A stretch of DNA of 64,000 bases from an uncultured Roseibium sp. Its GTDB lineage: Bacteria; Pseudomonadota; Alphaproteobacteria; Rhizobiales; Stappiaceae. This document shows positions 1 to 7,971 of this stretch, in pieces. A model generated the notes under the pieces. The model was not told the DNA's origin. It did no database searches and worked only from the letters and a program-made list of their open reading frames with translations. The position numbers and the translations under genes were made by a program. How positions within the stretch are numbered: the stretch's first letter is position 1; the number at the start of each line of letters is the position of its first letter. The stretch is taken from the NCBI RefSeq assembly GCF_963675985.1, contig NZ_OY780958.1:186001-250000 (forward strand), written 5' to 3'.

Positions 1-465
1 AAAGGGGCCGACTGGACGCTTGTGTGGTTGGAAGACGCACGTTTTATCGAAAAGAATATCGCTCTGCTTCAAAGCGCCTCGCAGAAGGTGGATGTGATTG
101 CCTGCGAAGTCGTTGAAAGCGTGATGTGGGCGTCGGCGCAATATTGGTCGAATGGCGCGTTGATATGGAAGGTCACTCACGCGGGCGATGGGGATGACAT
201 TTTTAATCTGACGGAGACGGGCAATCTGCCTCCTGAGTATTCTGCCATTCGGACAGAGCATTTTAAGAACCAGGAAAAAGAAAACGAAAGTGACGAGGAA
301 TATGGCTGCGACCATATTTTCGAAATTCCGTTGGACCTCGCCGCTGTCTCTCTGAAGTTCCGTCATGAGCAAGCTCTGAAAGCCGACGACTTCGCCAGCT
401 TCAGAAGTATCGTCCCGCCGCCCAGAAAGGGACTGATCGAAAAGGTTCTGTCCCTGTTCAAATAG
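1..465 (+). CDS. Hypothetical protein, 5' end outside the window
   Basis: The frame is open from base 1, so the gene probably begins upstream. A GTG at 22 is the first possible start inside the window but has no clear ribosome binding site. The visible part is about 154 residues, acidic in the middle and soluble, with no signal peptide or membrane segment. It contains a Trp-rich stretch near its start and ends in a basic Pro-Arg-Lys segment and a short hydrophobic helix. I do not recognise the family. No neighbour on the same strand within 190 bases suggests a role. Confidence 0.6.
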   Translation, partial: KGADWTLVWLEDARFIEKNIALLQSASQKVDVIACEVVESVMWASAQYWSNGALIWKVTHAGDGDDIFNLTETGNLPPEYSAIRTEHFKNQEKENESDEEYGCDHIFEIPLDLAAVSLKFRHEQALKADDFASFRSIVPPPRKGLIEKVLSLFK

Positions 466-665
466 CTGCGTCTTGAGACAAGCAAGAGCCGTGTTTGCAA
501 GCCGGGAATGCACACCCGAGGCCATCTGCCGCAGGGAGCGGTCCATGTGCCGCAGTGAAGGAGACAAGTCCAGTCGCTAGGTAAAAGCCCTATCCGTAGT
601 TTCCCTGAAATGCGGACGCCGGCCCTCCCGCCGGTGCTTTACCCAACACTCGACCGGAGTTGCTC

Positions 666-908
666 ATGTCGTCTCAAACGGCTGAAAAGCCAGCGCTTGT
701 TCTTCGCCTTTTGCTGCTGGTGCCGATCTTCAACCTGTTTCTGCGCGATGCCATTTATGGCGCGGAAGACGCCAAGTACTGGTTTGCAGGCAATCTGTTC
801 CTGACCTGGATGCTGGCGATCTATTTCATCGGCTATCCGGCCATCATCGTTCCGGCGCTCACCATGGTGCCGCTGGCCTTCCTCTGGATCCTGGAAACCT
901 GCCGCTGA
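666..908 (+). CDS. Small two-helix membrane protein, unknown function
   Basis: An 80-residue protein with a short polar N-terminus followed by a Leu/Val-rich helix (about residues 10-28) and a second hydrophobic stretch covering about residues 45-75, so it should span the inner membrane two or three times. I chose the ATG at 666; a TTG two codons upstream is also in frame. The DUF2293 gene is convergent and ends 10 bases downstream. I recognise no family. The composition and codon use look like a real gene, but function is unknown. Confidence 0.6.
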   Translation: MSSQTAEKPALVLRLLLLVPIFNLFLRDAIYGAEDAKYWFAGNLFLTWMLAIYFIGYPAIIVPALTMVPLAFLWILETCR

Positions 909-918
909 TCCGCTGACT

Positions 919-1245
919 TCAGCCCGGCGGGGCCTGCCCGTCCTCTTCGGCGGAGACCCGCCGGGCCGAGCCCCAGTCTTCCAGCACCCGGTTCATGTCG
1001 TCGATGACGAAGAACCGGGCTGCGTCCCGGTCGTAGCCTTCCGTCAGCAGCGCATCGTAGCCGGTGAGCGCATGGCGGATGTGGCTGGCAGCTGCCTGCC
1101 ACAGCGCAATCGATGGCGGCAGGTGGCGCAGATGACCGGCCAGGGCAAGGCCGAGGATCGCCTCCGCATCCGCCATCGGCACCCGTGGCAGCAGGGCCCG
1201 CAGGGCCTTGCGCATGTCCTTCTGACGTTTGGTTCCGCCGGTCAT
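919..1245 (-). CDS. DUF2293 domain protein
   Basis: About 108 residues. It matches the small DUF2293 family of alphaproteobacteria and actinobacteria. After a basic N-terminus there is a helical segment of the form LPxVPxADAExIL, then the family's hallmark HIRHALTxYDxLL and GYDRDAAR segments and a final VLxxWG. Function is not known for this family. I chose the ATG at 1245, which has AGGAG about a dozen bases upstream, over the in-frame ATG at 1287, which has none. It is convergent with the small membrane protein gene. Confidence 0.7.
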   Translation of the reverse strand: MTGGTKRQKDMRKALRALLPRVPMADAEAILGLALAGHLRHLPPSIALWQAAASHIRHALTGYDALLTEGYDRDAARFFVIDDMNRVLEDWGSARRVSAEEDGQAPPG

Positions 1246-1362
1246 TCTCAGGTTCGGCTCCTGTCGGGCATGCGGGCCTGCATGCATAAGGGTGTCACGG
1301 GATCCTATCAGGAATTGTGAAGTCGCGAGGGTCAGGACCCCGATAATCCCGCCTGAAGCAAG

Positions 1363-1584
1363 TCAATACCGGAGCCATTCGGGGGGGGGGGCTCTCAACG
1401 CATGCCTACGGGTTCGTTCGCACTCTGCCTCCGCCGGGTCGCGCAGGACGTCGTCCAGAAGCGCGTCGGGGATACTGGAAAGGGATTTGAGCCTTCGGAG
1501 CCTTTGCCGCCGGGATGCCAATGTTTTTATCAAACGCCTGCCCACAGACTTCAGACGGGGAACGTCAACGGTCAACCAGCGCAT
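1363..1584 (-). CDS. DUF1127-like small basic protein
   Basis: 73 residues, strongly basic. The central part (about residues 24-48) has the arrangement of a DUF1127 domain: Arg-rich helix, L-x-x-L, then a D-x-x-L-x-D-V-L-R-D turn where classical members have a D-x-x-L-x-D-I-G-L-x-R motif. DUF1127 proteins are short RNA- or stress-linked proteins common in alphaproteobacteria. GGGAGG lies 6-7 bases before the ATG at 1584, which is strong support for a real gene. An 11-base C tract (coding strand) lies within the last six codons. The gene is divergent from the HTH regulator at 1700 and shares its operator region. The family assignment is by eye and the C-terminal extension is atypical. Confidence 0.6.
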   Translation of the reverse strand: MRWLTVDVPRLKSVGRRLIKTLASRRQRLRRLKSLSSIPDALLDDVLRDPAEAECERTRRHALRAPPPEWLRY

Positions 1585-1598
1585 GATTTGCCTCCCTA

Positions 1599-1674
1599 TA
1601 AAAAAAGAAAAAACTTTCTTTATTATTGAACGGTTTCGCGGGATTGCAATAAAAAAAGAAAAAACTTTTTTAAT
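1599..1674. promoter_or_regulatory. Duplicated AT-rich operator between DUF1127-like gene and HTH regulator
   Basis: Two copies of the same element, T-A7-G-A6-C-TTT, occupy 1599-1617 and 1650-1668. The 19 bases are identical and the copies are 51 bases apart, close to five helical turns. Each copy contains an imperfect palindrome; in the first, AAAGAAA and TTTCTTT are perfect inverted arms around AAAC. The first copy sits just upstream of the ribosome binding site of the minus-strand gene, the second about 30 bases before the plus-strand regulator. This fits a regulator binding both promoters. Confidence 0.55.
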
Positions 1675-1699
1675 ATGTGCGCTGTGCTAGACTGCCTTC

Positions 1700-2329
1700 A
1701 TGTCAGATCGTACCCGAACCAGGCTTTTGAATGCTCTCAAGGCGTCCGGCCCTCAAACTGCGGCCGATCTGTCGACCGGTCTTGACGTGACGCCGGTCGC
1801 TGTCCGCCAACATCTGGACGGCCTCCTGGCCGAGGACTTGGTCGAATTCGAAGACGTAAAAGGCGGTGTCGGCCGCCCGAAGCGGGTCTGGTCGCTTTCC
1901 CCCGAGGGGCATGCGCGTTTTCCCGACAATCATTCCGTTTTGATTCTCGGGCTTCTTGAAGGAATGAAGGACCTGTTCGGACAGGAAGGGGTCGATCGAT
2001 TGATTGCCCACCGCCAGGAAGCGGCGCATCAGGCCTATTCGAAGGAACTGGAGCGGGCCACCAGCCTTGGCCAACGTCTCGAGATCTTGGCCGAGCTGCG
2101 CAGCCGCGAAGGCTACATGGCCAGCGTCGAAGAGGAAGACGAGGGCGGTTACCTCCTGATCGAAAACCATTGCTCCATCTGCGCGGCGGCCACTGCCTGC
2201 CAGGGCTTCTGCCACTCGGAAATGTTGCTGTTCCAGGAATTGCTTGGCCCGGATGTCACGCTGACCCGCGCGGAGCATCTGCTGTCGGGCGGCCGCCGGT
2301 GCGTTTATCGAATCCAGGAAGCCCGCTGA
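1700..2329 (+). CDS. HTH regulator of the SufR-like / COG2345 type, probable Fe-S sensor
   Basis: 209 residues. The N-terminal 65 residues form a winged helix (LLNALKASGPQTAADLS, then a recognition helix VAVRQHLDGLLAEDL). The C-terminal part has Cys residues in the arrangement used by SufR-type regulators for an iron-sulfur cluster: HCSIC and a Cys in FCHSE near residues 155-172, and a last Cys in GGRRCVYRI near residue 204. The family (ArsR-like regulators of COG2345) includes SufR, which represses Fe-S assembly genes when its cluster is present. Here the likely targets are itself and the divergent DUF1127-like gene, through the duplicated operator. A LysR gene follows after 3 bases, so the two may be co-transcribed. 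Confidence 0.75.
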   Translation: MSDRTRTRLLNALKASGPQTAADLSTGLDVTPVAVRQHLDGLLAEDLVEFEDVKGGVGRPKRVWSLSPEGHARFPDNHSVLILGLLEGMKDLFGQEGVDRLIAHRQEAAHQAYSKELERATSLGQRLEILAELRSREGYMASVEEEDEGGYLLIENHCSICAAATACQGFCHSEMLLFQELLGPDVTLTRAEHLLSGGRRCVYRIQEAR

Positions 2330-2332
2330 CAG

Positions 2333-3226
2333 ATGGACAGGCTGTCGGTGATGAGGGCGTTCTGCCGGATCGTGGAGCGCGGCAGTTTCGCCAAGGCGGC
2401 CGAAGACCTCGGCATTTCGGCCGGTCTTTTGAGCCGGGACATCAAGCTGCTGGAAGACAGTCTCGGTTGTACGCTGTTGAACCGGACGACCCGGAGCATG
2501 TCCCTGACCGAACACGGCGAGGTCTATTACGAGGAGGCGCGAGGGCTGCTCGATGCCTTCGACCGGGTCGAGGACCGGGTGCGATCCGGCGCCGGAAGTT
2601 TGCGCGGAACGCTCAGGATCAACGCGCCCTATTCCTTCGGCCTGGAGGTTCTCTCCCCTTTGCTTCCGGGCTTCATGGATCGATATCCGGACCTGGACCT
2701 GGTGCTTGCCTTCGACGACCGGGTGGTGGACATGGTCGAAGGCGGCTACGACCTGTCGATCCGTGTCCGGGCGGAACTCCCCGATTCCGCCTTGCGGGCC
2801 CGCAGAATCGCGACGGTGCGGCAAAGCCTCTTTGCCGCGCCTGCCTATCTTGAAGCGCATGGCACGCCTGCAACGCCGGAGGAGCTTAGTGGTCACGAGA
2901 CCGTCAGTTTCCTGATGTCGGACGCGCCGGCAAGCTGGGCGCTGATCGGGCCGGGCGGTGCTCACGAACATGCTCTGACATCGAAGTTGCGTCTCGGCAG
3001 CAGTCTTGTGCTGCGTGATATGCTGATCGCCGGACGCGGGATTGGATCATTGCCGTCGTTTCTGTCCGACAAGGCGGAAAAAAGCGGCGCGCTGGTGCGG
3101 GTCCTGCCCGACTGGTCGCTTCCGGAGCGCCATGTCTATGCGGTGATCGCGGCGCGTCATGGGGCCGACAGCCGCACGCTCGCCTTCGTCGATCATTTGT
3201 CTGAAGCGTTGAAAGAGACCTGCTGA
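2333..3226 (+). CDS. LysR-family transcriptional regulator
   Basis: 297 residues. The N-terminal helix-turn-helix is typical (MRAFCRIVERGSFAKAAEDLGIS, then LLSRDIKLLEDSLG), followed by the two-lobed effector-binding domain from about residue 90 to the end. Members of this subgroup (CrgA/DmlR-like) often control a neighbouring oxidoreductase gene. The wrbA gene on the same strand 108 bases downstream is the most likely target. It starts 3 bases after the upstream HTH regulator gene, so it may be read from that promoter too. The inducer cannot be predicted. Confidence 0.85.
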   Translation: MDRLSVMRAFCRIVERGSFAKAAEDLGISAGLLSRDIKLLEDSLGCTLLNRTTRSMSLTEHGEVYYEEARGLLDAFDRVEDRVRSGAGSLRGTLRINAPYSFGLEVLSPLLPGFMDRYPDLDLVLAFDDRVVDMVEGGYDLSIRVRAELPDSALRARRIATVRQSLFAAPAYLEAHGTPATPEELSGHETVSFLMSDAPASWALIGPGGAHEHALTSKLRLGSSLVLRDMLIAGRGIGSLPSFLSDKAEKSGALVRVLPDWSLPERHVYAVIAARHGADSRTLAFVDHLSEALKETC

Positions 3227-3334
3227 TATTCTTCAACCCACGTAAAGAGTGACTTTCGCCCCGACCGCTTATTGCCGATCCGCTTCCTTCCTATCCTCCG
3301 TGCCATCGCAACAGCACATATCGGAGGGCTCACA

Positions 3335-3967
3335 ATGGCTCGCGTTCTTGTTCTTTATTATTCCAGTTACGGGCATATCCGCGCCCTGGCTGAGGCGGAG
3401 GCGGAAGGCGCGCGTTCCGTGCCGGGCGTCAGCGTCGACATCCGCCGGGTGCCGGAAACCGTGCCGCAGGCGGTACGCGAAAGCGCAGGCTACGTGGTGG
3501 ACGATACGCCCGAGGCGCGGGTGGCGGATCTGCCCGACTACGACGCCATCATCTTCGGTACGCCGACCCGGTTCGGGTCCATGGCCGCACAGATGAAGCA
3601 GTTCCTCGACATGGCCGGCGGCCTGTGGGCGAAAAACGCCCTGGTGGGCAAGGTCGGATCGGTGTTCACGTCTTCCGGCTCCCAGCACGGCGGGCACGAA
3701 GCCTCGGTCCTGACCACCCATGTGCCGCTCCTGCATTTCGGCATGATGGTTGTCGGACTGCCCTATACCTTTCAGGGGCAGATGCGGATCGACGAGATCG
3801 TCGGCGGGTCGCCTTATGGTGCCGGCACCGTGGCGGGCGGCGACGGCTCGCTGCAGCCGTCGGAGACGGATCTCGCCGGCGCCCGGTTCCAGGGACACCA
3901 CGTGGCGGAGATCGCCGCGCGCCTCGCCGCGACCCCGGACACGCTGCTCGTGCGGGAGGTCGCGTGA
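3335..3967 (+). CDS. wrbA: NAD(P)H:quinone oxidoreductase WrbA
   Basis: 210 residues, the usual WrbA length. WrbA proteins are tetrameric FMN enzymes that reduce quinones by two electrons and so avoid semiquinone radicals. Visible hallmarks are the flavodoxin-like phosphate loop near the N-terminus (YYSSYGHI), the PTRFGSMAAQMKQFLD segment, and SSGSQHGG near residues 111-118. The ATG at 3335 has GGAGGG eight bases upstream, so the longer in-frame extension is not used. The stop overlaps the start of the next gene (ATGA), so the two are translationally coupled. Confidence 0.9.
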   Translation: MARVLVLYYSSYGHIRALAEAEAEGARSVPGVSVDIRRVPETVPQAVRESAGYVVDDTPEARVADLPDYDAIIFGTPTRFGSMAAQMKQFLDMAGGLWAKNALVGKVGSVFTSSGSQHGGHEASVLTTHVPLLHFGMMVVGLPYTFQGQMRIDEIVGGSPYGAGTVAGGDGSLQPSETDLAGARFQGHHVAEIAARLAATPDTLLVREVA

Positions 3968-4602
3968 TGGGACTGACGGTCGATTCTTTCCATGACGTCG
4001 TCTGCGGCTGGTGTTTCAATATTTCGCCGCGCTTGCGAGTGCTGGCCGCGGAATTCGATATCGAGGTACGCCATCGCACCTTCGTGCTGCAGGACAGTCC
4101 GGAGCAGATGGTCGCGGTGTTCGGATCGATGGACCAGGCCAAGGAGACGATCCTTGGTCACTGGGCCGCCTGCCGGGCGGCGAGCGATACACCGGAGCTG
4201 TTCAATATCGAGGACATGCGTGCGGCCTCCTTCGACTATCCTTACGGACTGCCCGCAGCCCTTTTCTGCAAGGCGGCGGAACGGCTTTCGGGGCAGGGCG
4301 CCCACTGGGACATGTTCGACCGGATCCAGACCGCGCATATCACGGAGGCGCGCAATGTCGCCGACATGGACGGTCTGCTCGATATCGCTTCGGATCTGGG
4401 CTTCGACCGGGATCGGTTCCGACGCGCTGTCTTCGATCCCGGCACCCGGATCGCGGTCGATGCCGACCGGCATCTTGCCCGGCGCATACAGGTGAGGTCT
4501 GTGCCCACCGTGATCGTGCGGGAAACCGGAACCCGCCTCGTCAACGGTCCCATTGGGGACCTGCGCGCCCAGCTTGGCGCGGCCCTTCGTCTTTCTGCCT
4601 GA
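3967..4602 (+). CDS. DsbA-family thioredoxin-like oxidoreductase (FrnE type)
   Basis: 211 residues with a CGWC redox centre at residues 13-16 and a cis-Pro loop SVPT near residue 178, both standard for thioredoxin-fold proteins. A helical insertion between them is typical of the FrnE/DSBA-like group (2-hydroxychromene-2-carboxylate isomerase relatives). There is no signal peptide, so it should act in the cytoplasm. It overlaps wrbA by ATGA and lies 15 bases before a DMT transporter gene, so it belongs to one operon with a quinone reductase. A role in thiol or electrophile stress is plausible but inferred from context. Confidence 0.8.
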   Translation: MGLTVDSFHDVVCGWCFNISPRLRVLAAEFDIEVRHRTFVLQDSPEQMVAVFGSMDQAKETILGHWAACRAASDTPELFNIEDMRAASFDYPYGLPAALFCKAAERLSGQGAHWDMFDRIQTAHITEARNVADMDGLLDIASDLGFDRDRFRRAVFDPGTRIAVDADRHLARRIQVRSVPTVIVRETGTRLVNGPIGDLRAQLGAALRLSA

Positions 4603-4617
4603 AGTGAGTGTCCTGAT

Positions 4618-5601
4618 ATGAAACCCATGAACAGTGGCCTCGATGTTCTCGTCACCGCTCTTGCTCCGGCCGTCTGGGGCAGCACCTATCTGGTCACCAC
4701 CGAGTTCCTGCCGCCGGATCATCCGATTACCATGGCGGCAACACGCGCGCTGCCGGCGGGCCTGCTCCTGCTTCTGTTCGTGCGCAAGCTGCCGGGGCGG
4801 GACTGGCTCGGTAAGGTGATGGTGGTCGGGGGGCTCAATTTTTCCGTCTTCTTCTGCTGCCTTTTCATCGCTGCCTACCGATTGCCTGGGGGCGTCGCGG
4901 CGACGCTCGGCGCCACGCAGGCCCTGTTCGTGATTGCGCTTGCGCGGGGGCTGATGGGCACGCCGGTGCGCCTGCTGTCCGTTATTGCTGCGCTTGCCGG
5001 CGTTTTTGGGGTGGCGCTGTTGGTTCTCGGACCCGATGCGGCCCTCGACCCGATCGGCGTGGCGGCGGGCATTGGCGGATCCGCGGCGATGGGGGCGGGA
5101 ACCGTGCTCACCCGCAAGTGGCAGCCGCCTGTGTCGCCGCTCACCTTCACCGCCTGGCAGCTGACCGCGGGCGGGTTGCTGCTGGTTCCGGTCGCGATGG
5201 TGTTCGAACCCTCCCTGCCGGCGCTGGAACCGCATTATCTCGGCGGGATCGCCTATCTCAGCCTGATCGGCGGGGCGGCAACCTATTTCCTGTGGTTCCG
5301 CGGGATTGCCCGGATCGAACCCGCGGCGGTCTCCATGCTGCCCATGATGAGCCCGATGACCGCGGTCATTCTCGGCTGGGTCGTTCTGGGTCAGACCCTG
5401 AGCCCGGTGCAGTGGCTGGGTGCGGCCATCGTTCTTGCCTCGGTCTGGGCGGGGCAACATGTTGGACGCGCCTTGTCAGGTTCCAAACAGCCAGGTCACG
5501 AACCTTCAGGCCGTGCCTCTTTTACGAAGTGCAATTCGGCGGCGGCGGTGGTACCTGATACGGGTTCGTCCCCTCAACGTCAGTACGAAGCCTCCAAATG
5601 A
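4618..5601 (+). CDS. EamA/DMT-family transporter
   Basis: 327 residues with ten hydrophobic helices in two EamA repeats (about residues 8-140 and 150-285), the standard DMT exporter topology of the RhaT/YdcZ/YedA group. The motif PAVWGSTYLVT in the first helix and the Gly/Ala-rich last helices are typical. The last 40 residues after the tenth helix are polar and low in family resemblance, and may be a read-through past an ancestral stop. The substrate is unknown. The stop overlaps the start of the DUF4386 gene. Confidence 0.85.
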   Translation: MKPMNSGLDVLVTALAPAVWGSTYLVTTEFLPPDHPITMAATRALPAGLLLLLFVRKLPGRDWLGKVMVVGGLNFSVFFCCLFIAAYRLPGGVAATLGATQALFVIALARGLMGTPVRLLSVIAALAGVFGVALLVLGPDAALDPIGVAAGIGGSAAMGAGTVLTRKWQPPVSPLTFTAWQLTAGGLLLVPVAMVFEPSLPALEPHYLGGIAYLSLIGGAATYFLWFRGIARIEPAAVSMLPMMSPMTAVILGWVVLGQTLSPVQWLGAAIVLASVWAGQHVGRALSGSKQPGHEPSGRASFTKCNSAAAVVPDTGSSPQRQYEASK

Positions 5602-6287
5602 CCGATTCCGATTTTCCACCAACCGGCGGGCCGGTTTCGGGCGGACGCTTCGCCGGCGTGTTGTATCTGGTGATCATCGCCAGCGGCATTGGCAGCGAGG
5701 TTTTCCTGCGCGGGCCACTGATGGCGGCGGGCGGACTTCCAAGTGTCAGTCCTGCGGAAGTCGCAAGCAGTCTGCGCTGGAGCCTTGCGGCCGACACGAT
5801 CATGGTGCTCGCGGATGTGGCGCTCGCGCTTGTCCTGTTCCAGCTCCTGAAACCGGTGAACACGGCGGCGGCGATGGCGGCGATGGTGTTCCGCCTTGTC
5901 CAGGCCGCCATTCTGGGAGCGAACCTGCTCAGCCAGCACATGGCCGTGCTCATCCTCGAAGGCGCCGGGCTCCAGGGCTTGGGGCCGGGCGCACCGGCGC
6001 GTATGTGGCTGGAACTGCACGGGGCCGGCTATGACATGGGCCTGTTCTTCTTCGGCATCAATTGTCTGATCACAGGCTACCTGCTCTTCATCTCCGGCTG
6101 GCTGCCGAAGATTTTCGGCATTGGTCTGGTCGCCGCCGGTCTGGTCTATCTGACCGGCAGCACTCTTCGCGTTCTCGCGCCCGGCCTGTCGGATGACTTT
6201 GCACTGGCCTATGCAATCCCGCTCGCCGCCGAGCTCGCCTTCGCTGTATGGCTTGTTGTCATGGGGCTTGGGCCGCGGAAGACATGA
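5598..6287 (+). CDS. DUF4386 integral membrane protein
   Basis: 229 residues with about six transmembrane helices after a 17-residue polar N-terminus. It matches DUF4386: an N-terminal segment of the form RFAGVLYLVIIASGIGSEVFLRGPL, the conserved helix VFRLVQAAILGANLL, and the terminal LVYLTGSTLRVLAP segment. The family is uncharacterised; members often sit near stress or resistance genes. It overlaps the DMT transporter gene by four bases (ATGA), so it is probably the last gene of the wrbA operon. Confidence 0.8.
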   Translation: MTDSDFPPTGGPVSGGRFAGVLYLVIIASGIGSEVFLRGPLMAAGGLPSVSPAEVASSLRWSLAADTIMVLADVALALVLFQLLKPVNTAAAMAAMVFRLVQAAILGANLLSQHMAVLILEGAGLQGLGPGAPARMWLELHGAGYDMGLFFFGINCLITGYLLFISGWLPKIFGIGLVAAGLVYLTGSTLRVLAPGLSDDFALAYAIPLAAELAFAVWLVVMGLGPRKT

Positions 6288-6644
6288 AGAAGGCAGTGCA
6301 TGTTTTTGTTGTCTCGCCGTCATTAATCATGCCACTGTTCCGTGTCTCCTTCAGGAAAGTCCTGCTGACATGAATCCTTTGCCGACCTTTTTCTTCACGG
6401 TATCTCCCCCGCCGCCTTTCTCCCGTTAAGACGGGCGCGGTGACCTAGACCTTCCGAACAGCCCGTCTGCGAGACGTCTGCGCGGCCTCCGGCGCGTGTC
6501 CTTGAGACACACGCGGTGCGGAGCAGTACCCACAGCGCCTCGATTTCTTCCAGACCATTGATTTGAGCCTCCGTGCCGGCACGCCTCGGATTTCTCCGGG
6601 CTGCGTCCGCGCGGCTGGCCGGGCATTCGAAAGGTGAAATCACC
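6288..6644. other. Intergenic stretch, 357 bases, no gene
   Basis: No open frame here has a credible start or composition. The only local structure I see is a short imperfect stem near 6494-6514 (GCGTGTC against GACACACGC). It should contain the promoter of the MFS gene, but I cannot assign -35 and -10 boxes with confidence. Confidence 0.4.
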
Positions 6645-7805
6645 ATGCCTCGGGTTACACCCCTGTTCGTATTGAGTCTTGCCGCCTCACTCCTGATGGT
6701 GGGGGTCGGCATGATCGTCTCCATCCTGCCGGAGCGGGTTTACGCGGCCTCCGGAAATCTGCAAAGCGTCAGCCTGATCGCCTCGGTCTTCGCGGTAAGT
6801 TACCTGCTGGCGCAAGTGCCGGTCGGAATTCTGTCCGACCGGTTCGGTGTCAGGATCTTCCTTGTTTTGGGCTATGGCTTTTGCGGCCTGTCTGGCGTGA
6901 TTTTCTTCACCTCACCGAGCGCGGACGGGATTTTTCTCGGCCGGCTGATCCAGGGGATCGGCGAAGCGCCGATCTGGGCGCTCGGGCCGGCGCTCCTGTC
7001 ACGGGCCTATTCGCAGTCCAAGGGCCGCGCCATCGGCCTTTACAATGCGGCGATCCATGCGGGCCTGACCCTCGGGCCGTTGGCAGGGCTGGCAATCGGG
7101 ACCTCCGGCGACGGCAGTCTGCCGTTCCTGATATTTGCGGGCCTGTGTTTTGCCGGCGGCATGGCGATTTTTTTCCTGCTGCCGAAAGAGGTGCGGCAAA
7201 CGGAGACTGGCTTGAGCGGAAAAGCCGACCCAAGGGCGCTCCTGAGAGTTATGACGGAACGACGCCATGCGGTCCTGTTTGCAGGCGTCCTGCTCTATGG
7301 GGCCTGCTACGGGATCTTCGTCAGTGTTCTGCCGATTTCCCTGACGCTTCTGAACGGTTTCGGCCCGCAGGCGACCGGGGTCCTGTTCTTCCTGTTCTAT
7401 TGTGCAATCAGCCTGTCGCAGGTGGTGGCGGGCCCGTTGTCTGACCGGCACGGCCGGCGTGGGTTTCTGATCGGGGGCATGGGGCTTGCCACATTGGGGT
7501 TCGGCACGTTCTTCTTCCTGCCAGGGCTGTGGGCGCTGGGACCGCTGTTCGTTTCCAGCCTGGGGCTCGGCGCATTTTGCGTTGCGTCTATCGCGGAACT
7601 CAACGAAGCGGTTCAACCCGGTCTCAGGGGAACCGTCTCCGGCGGCTATTATCTCTTCTGGGCGCTCGGTTATTTCAGCGGCCCTCAAGCGATCGGTCTG
7701 TTTGGTACGGGAGCTCAGGAAACCGGTTATGGCGTTCTGGGGGTGGTGCTGCTGGGACAGGCCATTGCGATGCTGTTCTTCCTGGATGGGCGGAAGCGGA
7801 CCTGA
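6645..7805 (+). CDS. MFS transporter
   Basis: 386 residues with twelve predicted helices. The loop between helices 2 and 3 carries the MFS signature (QVPVGILSDRFGVR), repeated in degenerate form in the second half (SQVVAGPLSDRHGRR), which is diagnostic for the major facilitator superfamily. It resembles the drug-efflux type, but the substrate cannot be read from sequence. The ATG at 6645 is preceded by AAAGGTGAAA and places the first helix directly at the N-terminus, so the 24-residue upstream extension is probably not translated. It is followed by the leader of the PACE efflux gene. Confidence 0.85.
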   Translation: MPRVTPLFVLSLAASLLMVGVGMIVSILPERVYAASGNLQSVSLIASVFAVSYLLAQVPVGILSDRFGVRIFLVLGYGFCGLSGVIFFTSPSADGIFLGRLIQGIGEAPIWALGPALLSRAYSQSKGRAIGLYNAAIHAGLTLGPLAGLAIGTSGDGSLPFLIFAGLCFAGGMAIFFLLPKEVRQTETGLSGKADPRALLRVMTERRHAVLFAGVLLYGACYGIFVSVLPISLTLLNGFGPQATGVLFFLFYCAISLSQVVAGPLSDRHGRRGFLIGGMGLATLGFGTFFFLPGLWALGPLFVSSLGLGAFCVASIAELNEAVQPGLRGTVSGGYYLFWALGYFSGPQAIGLFGTGAQETGYGVLGVVLLGQAIAMLFFLDGRKRT

Positions 7806-7899
7806 ATCCGATTGATCGTGACAGCTCCGCTCTACCGAAAAGGCAGGGCGGAGACCCGCCTCACTTGTCAGAGGCAAACAGGCCGGATATTCCTTCTCT

Positions 7900-7950
7900 A
7901 GAGGACGACCTCTGCCGTCCGGGCAAACATTTTTATCGGGACGCCCCGAT
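7900..7950 (+). promoter_or_regulatory. Candidate guanidine-II (mini-ykkC) riboswitch
   Basis: Two short hairpins in tandem. P1 is AGAGG-ACGA-CCTCT (7900-7913) and P2 is ATCGGG-ACGC-CCCGAT (7935-7950), separated by 21 bases. Guanidine-II aptamers consist of two small hairpins with ACGR tetraloops closed by G-C pairs and joined by a short linker, which fits closely. P1 matches the loop consensus; P2 has C instead of a purine at the fourth position, which could weaken ligand binding. The CG dinucleotides of the two loops can still pair with each other. P2 cannot coexist with the terminator hairpin that follows. Guanidinium binding would therefore favour read-through into the exporter gene. Confidence 0.6.
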
Positions 7951-7970
7951 CATCCGATTGGGGCTTTTTT
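7943..7970 (+). terminator. Intrinsic terminator in the leader, directly before the PACE gene start
   Basis: A nine-pair stem with one G-U pair (GCCCCGATC against GATTGGGGC) and an ATCC loop at 7943-7964, followed at once by six T. It ends one base before the ATG at 7972. Its 5' arm is the same sequence as the 3' arm of hairpin P2, so the two structures exclude each other. The GGGG of its 3' arm is also the only plausible ribosome binding site of the gene. A terminator in this position makes sense as a conditional one. Confidence 0.8.
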
Positions 7971-7971
7971 C

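Noticed and set aside
1599..1674. Repeats at 1.6 kb as a short CRISPR array or IS end
   Set aside because: Only two copies, no spacer-like regularity beyond one interval and no cas or transposase gene in the window.
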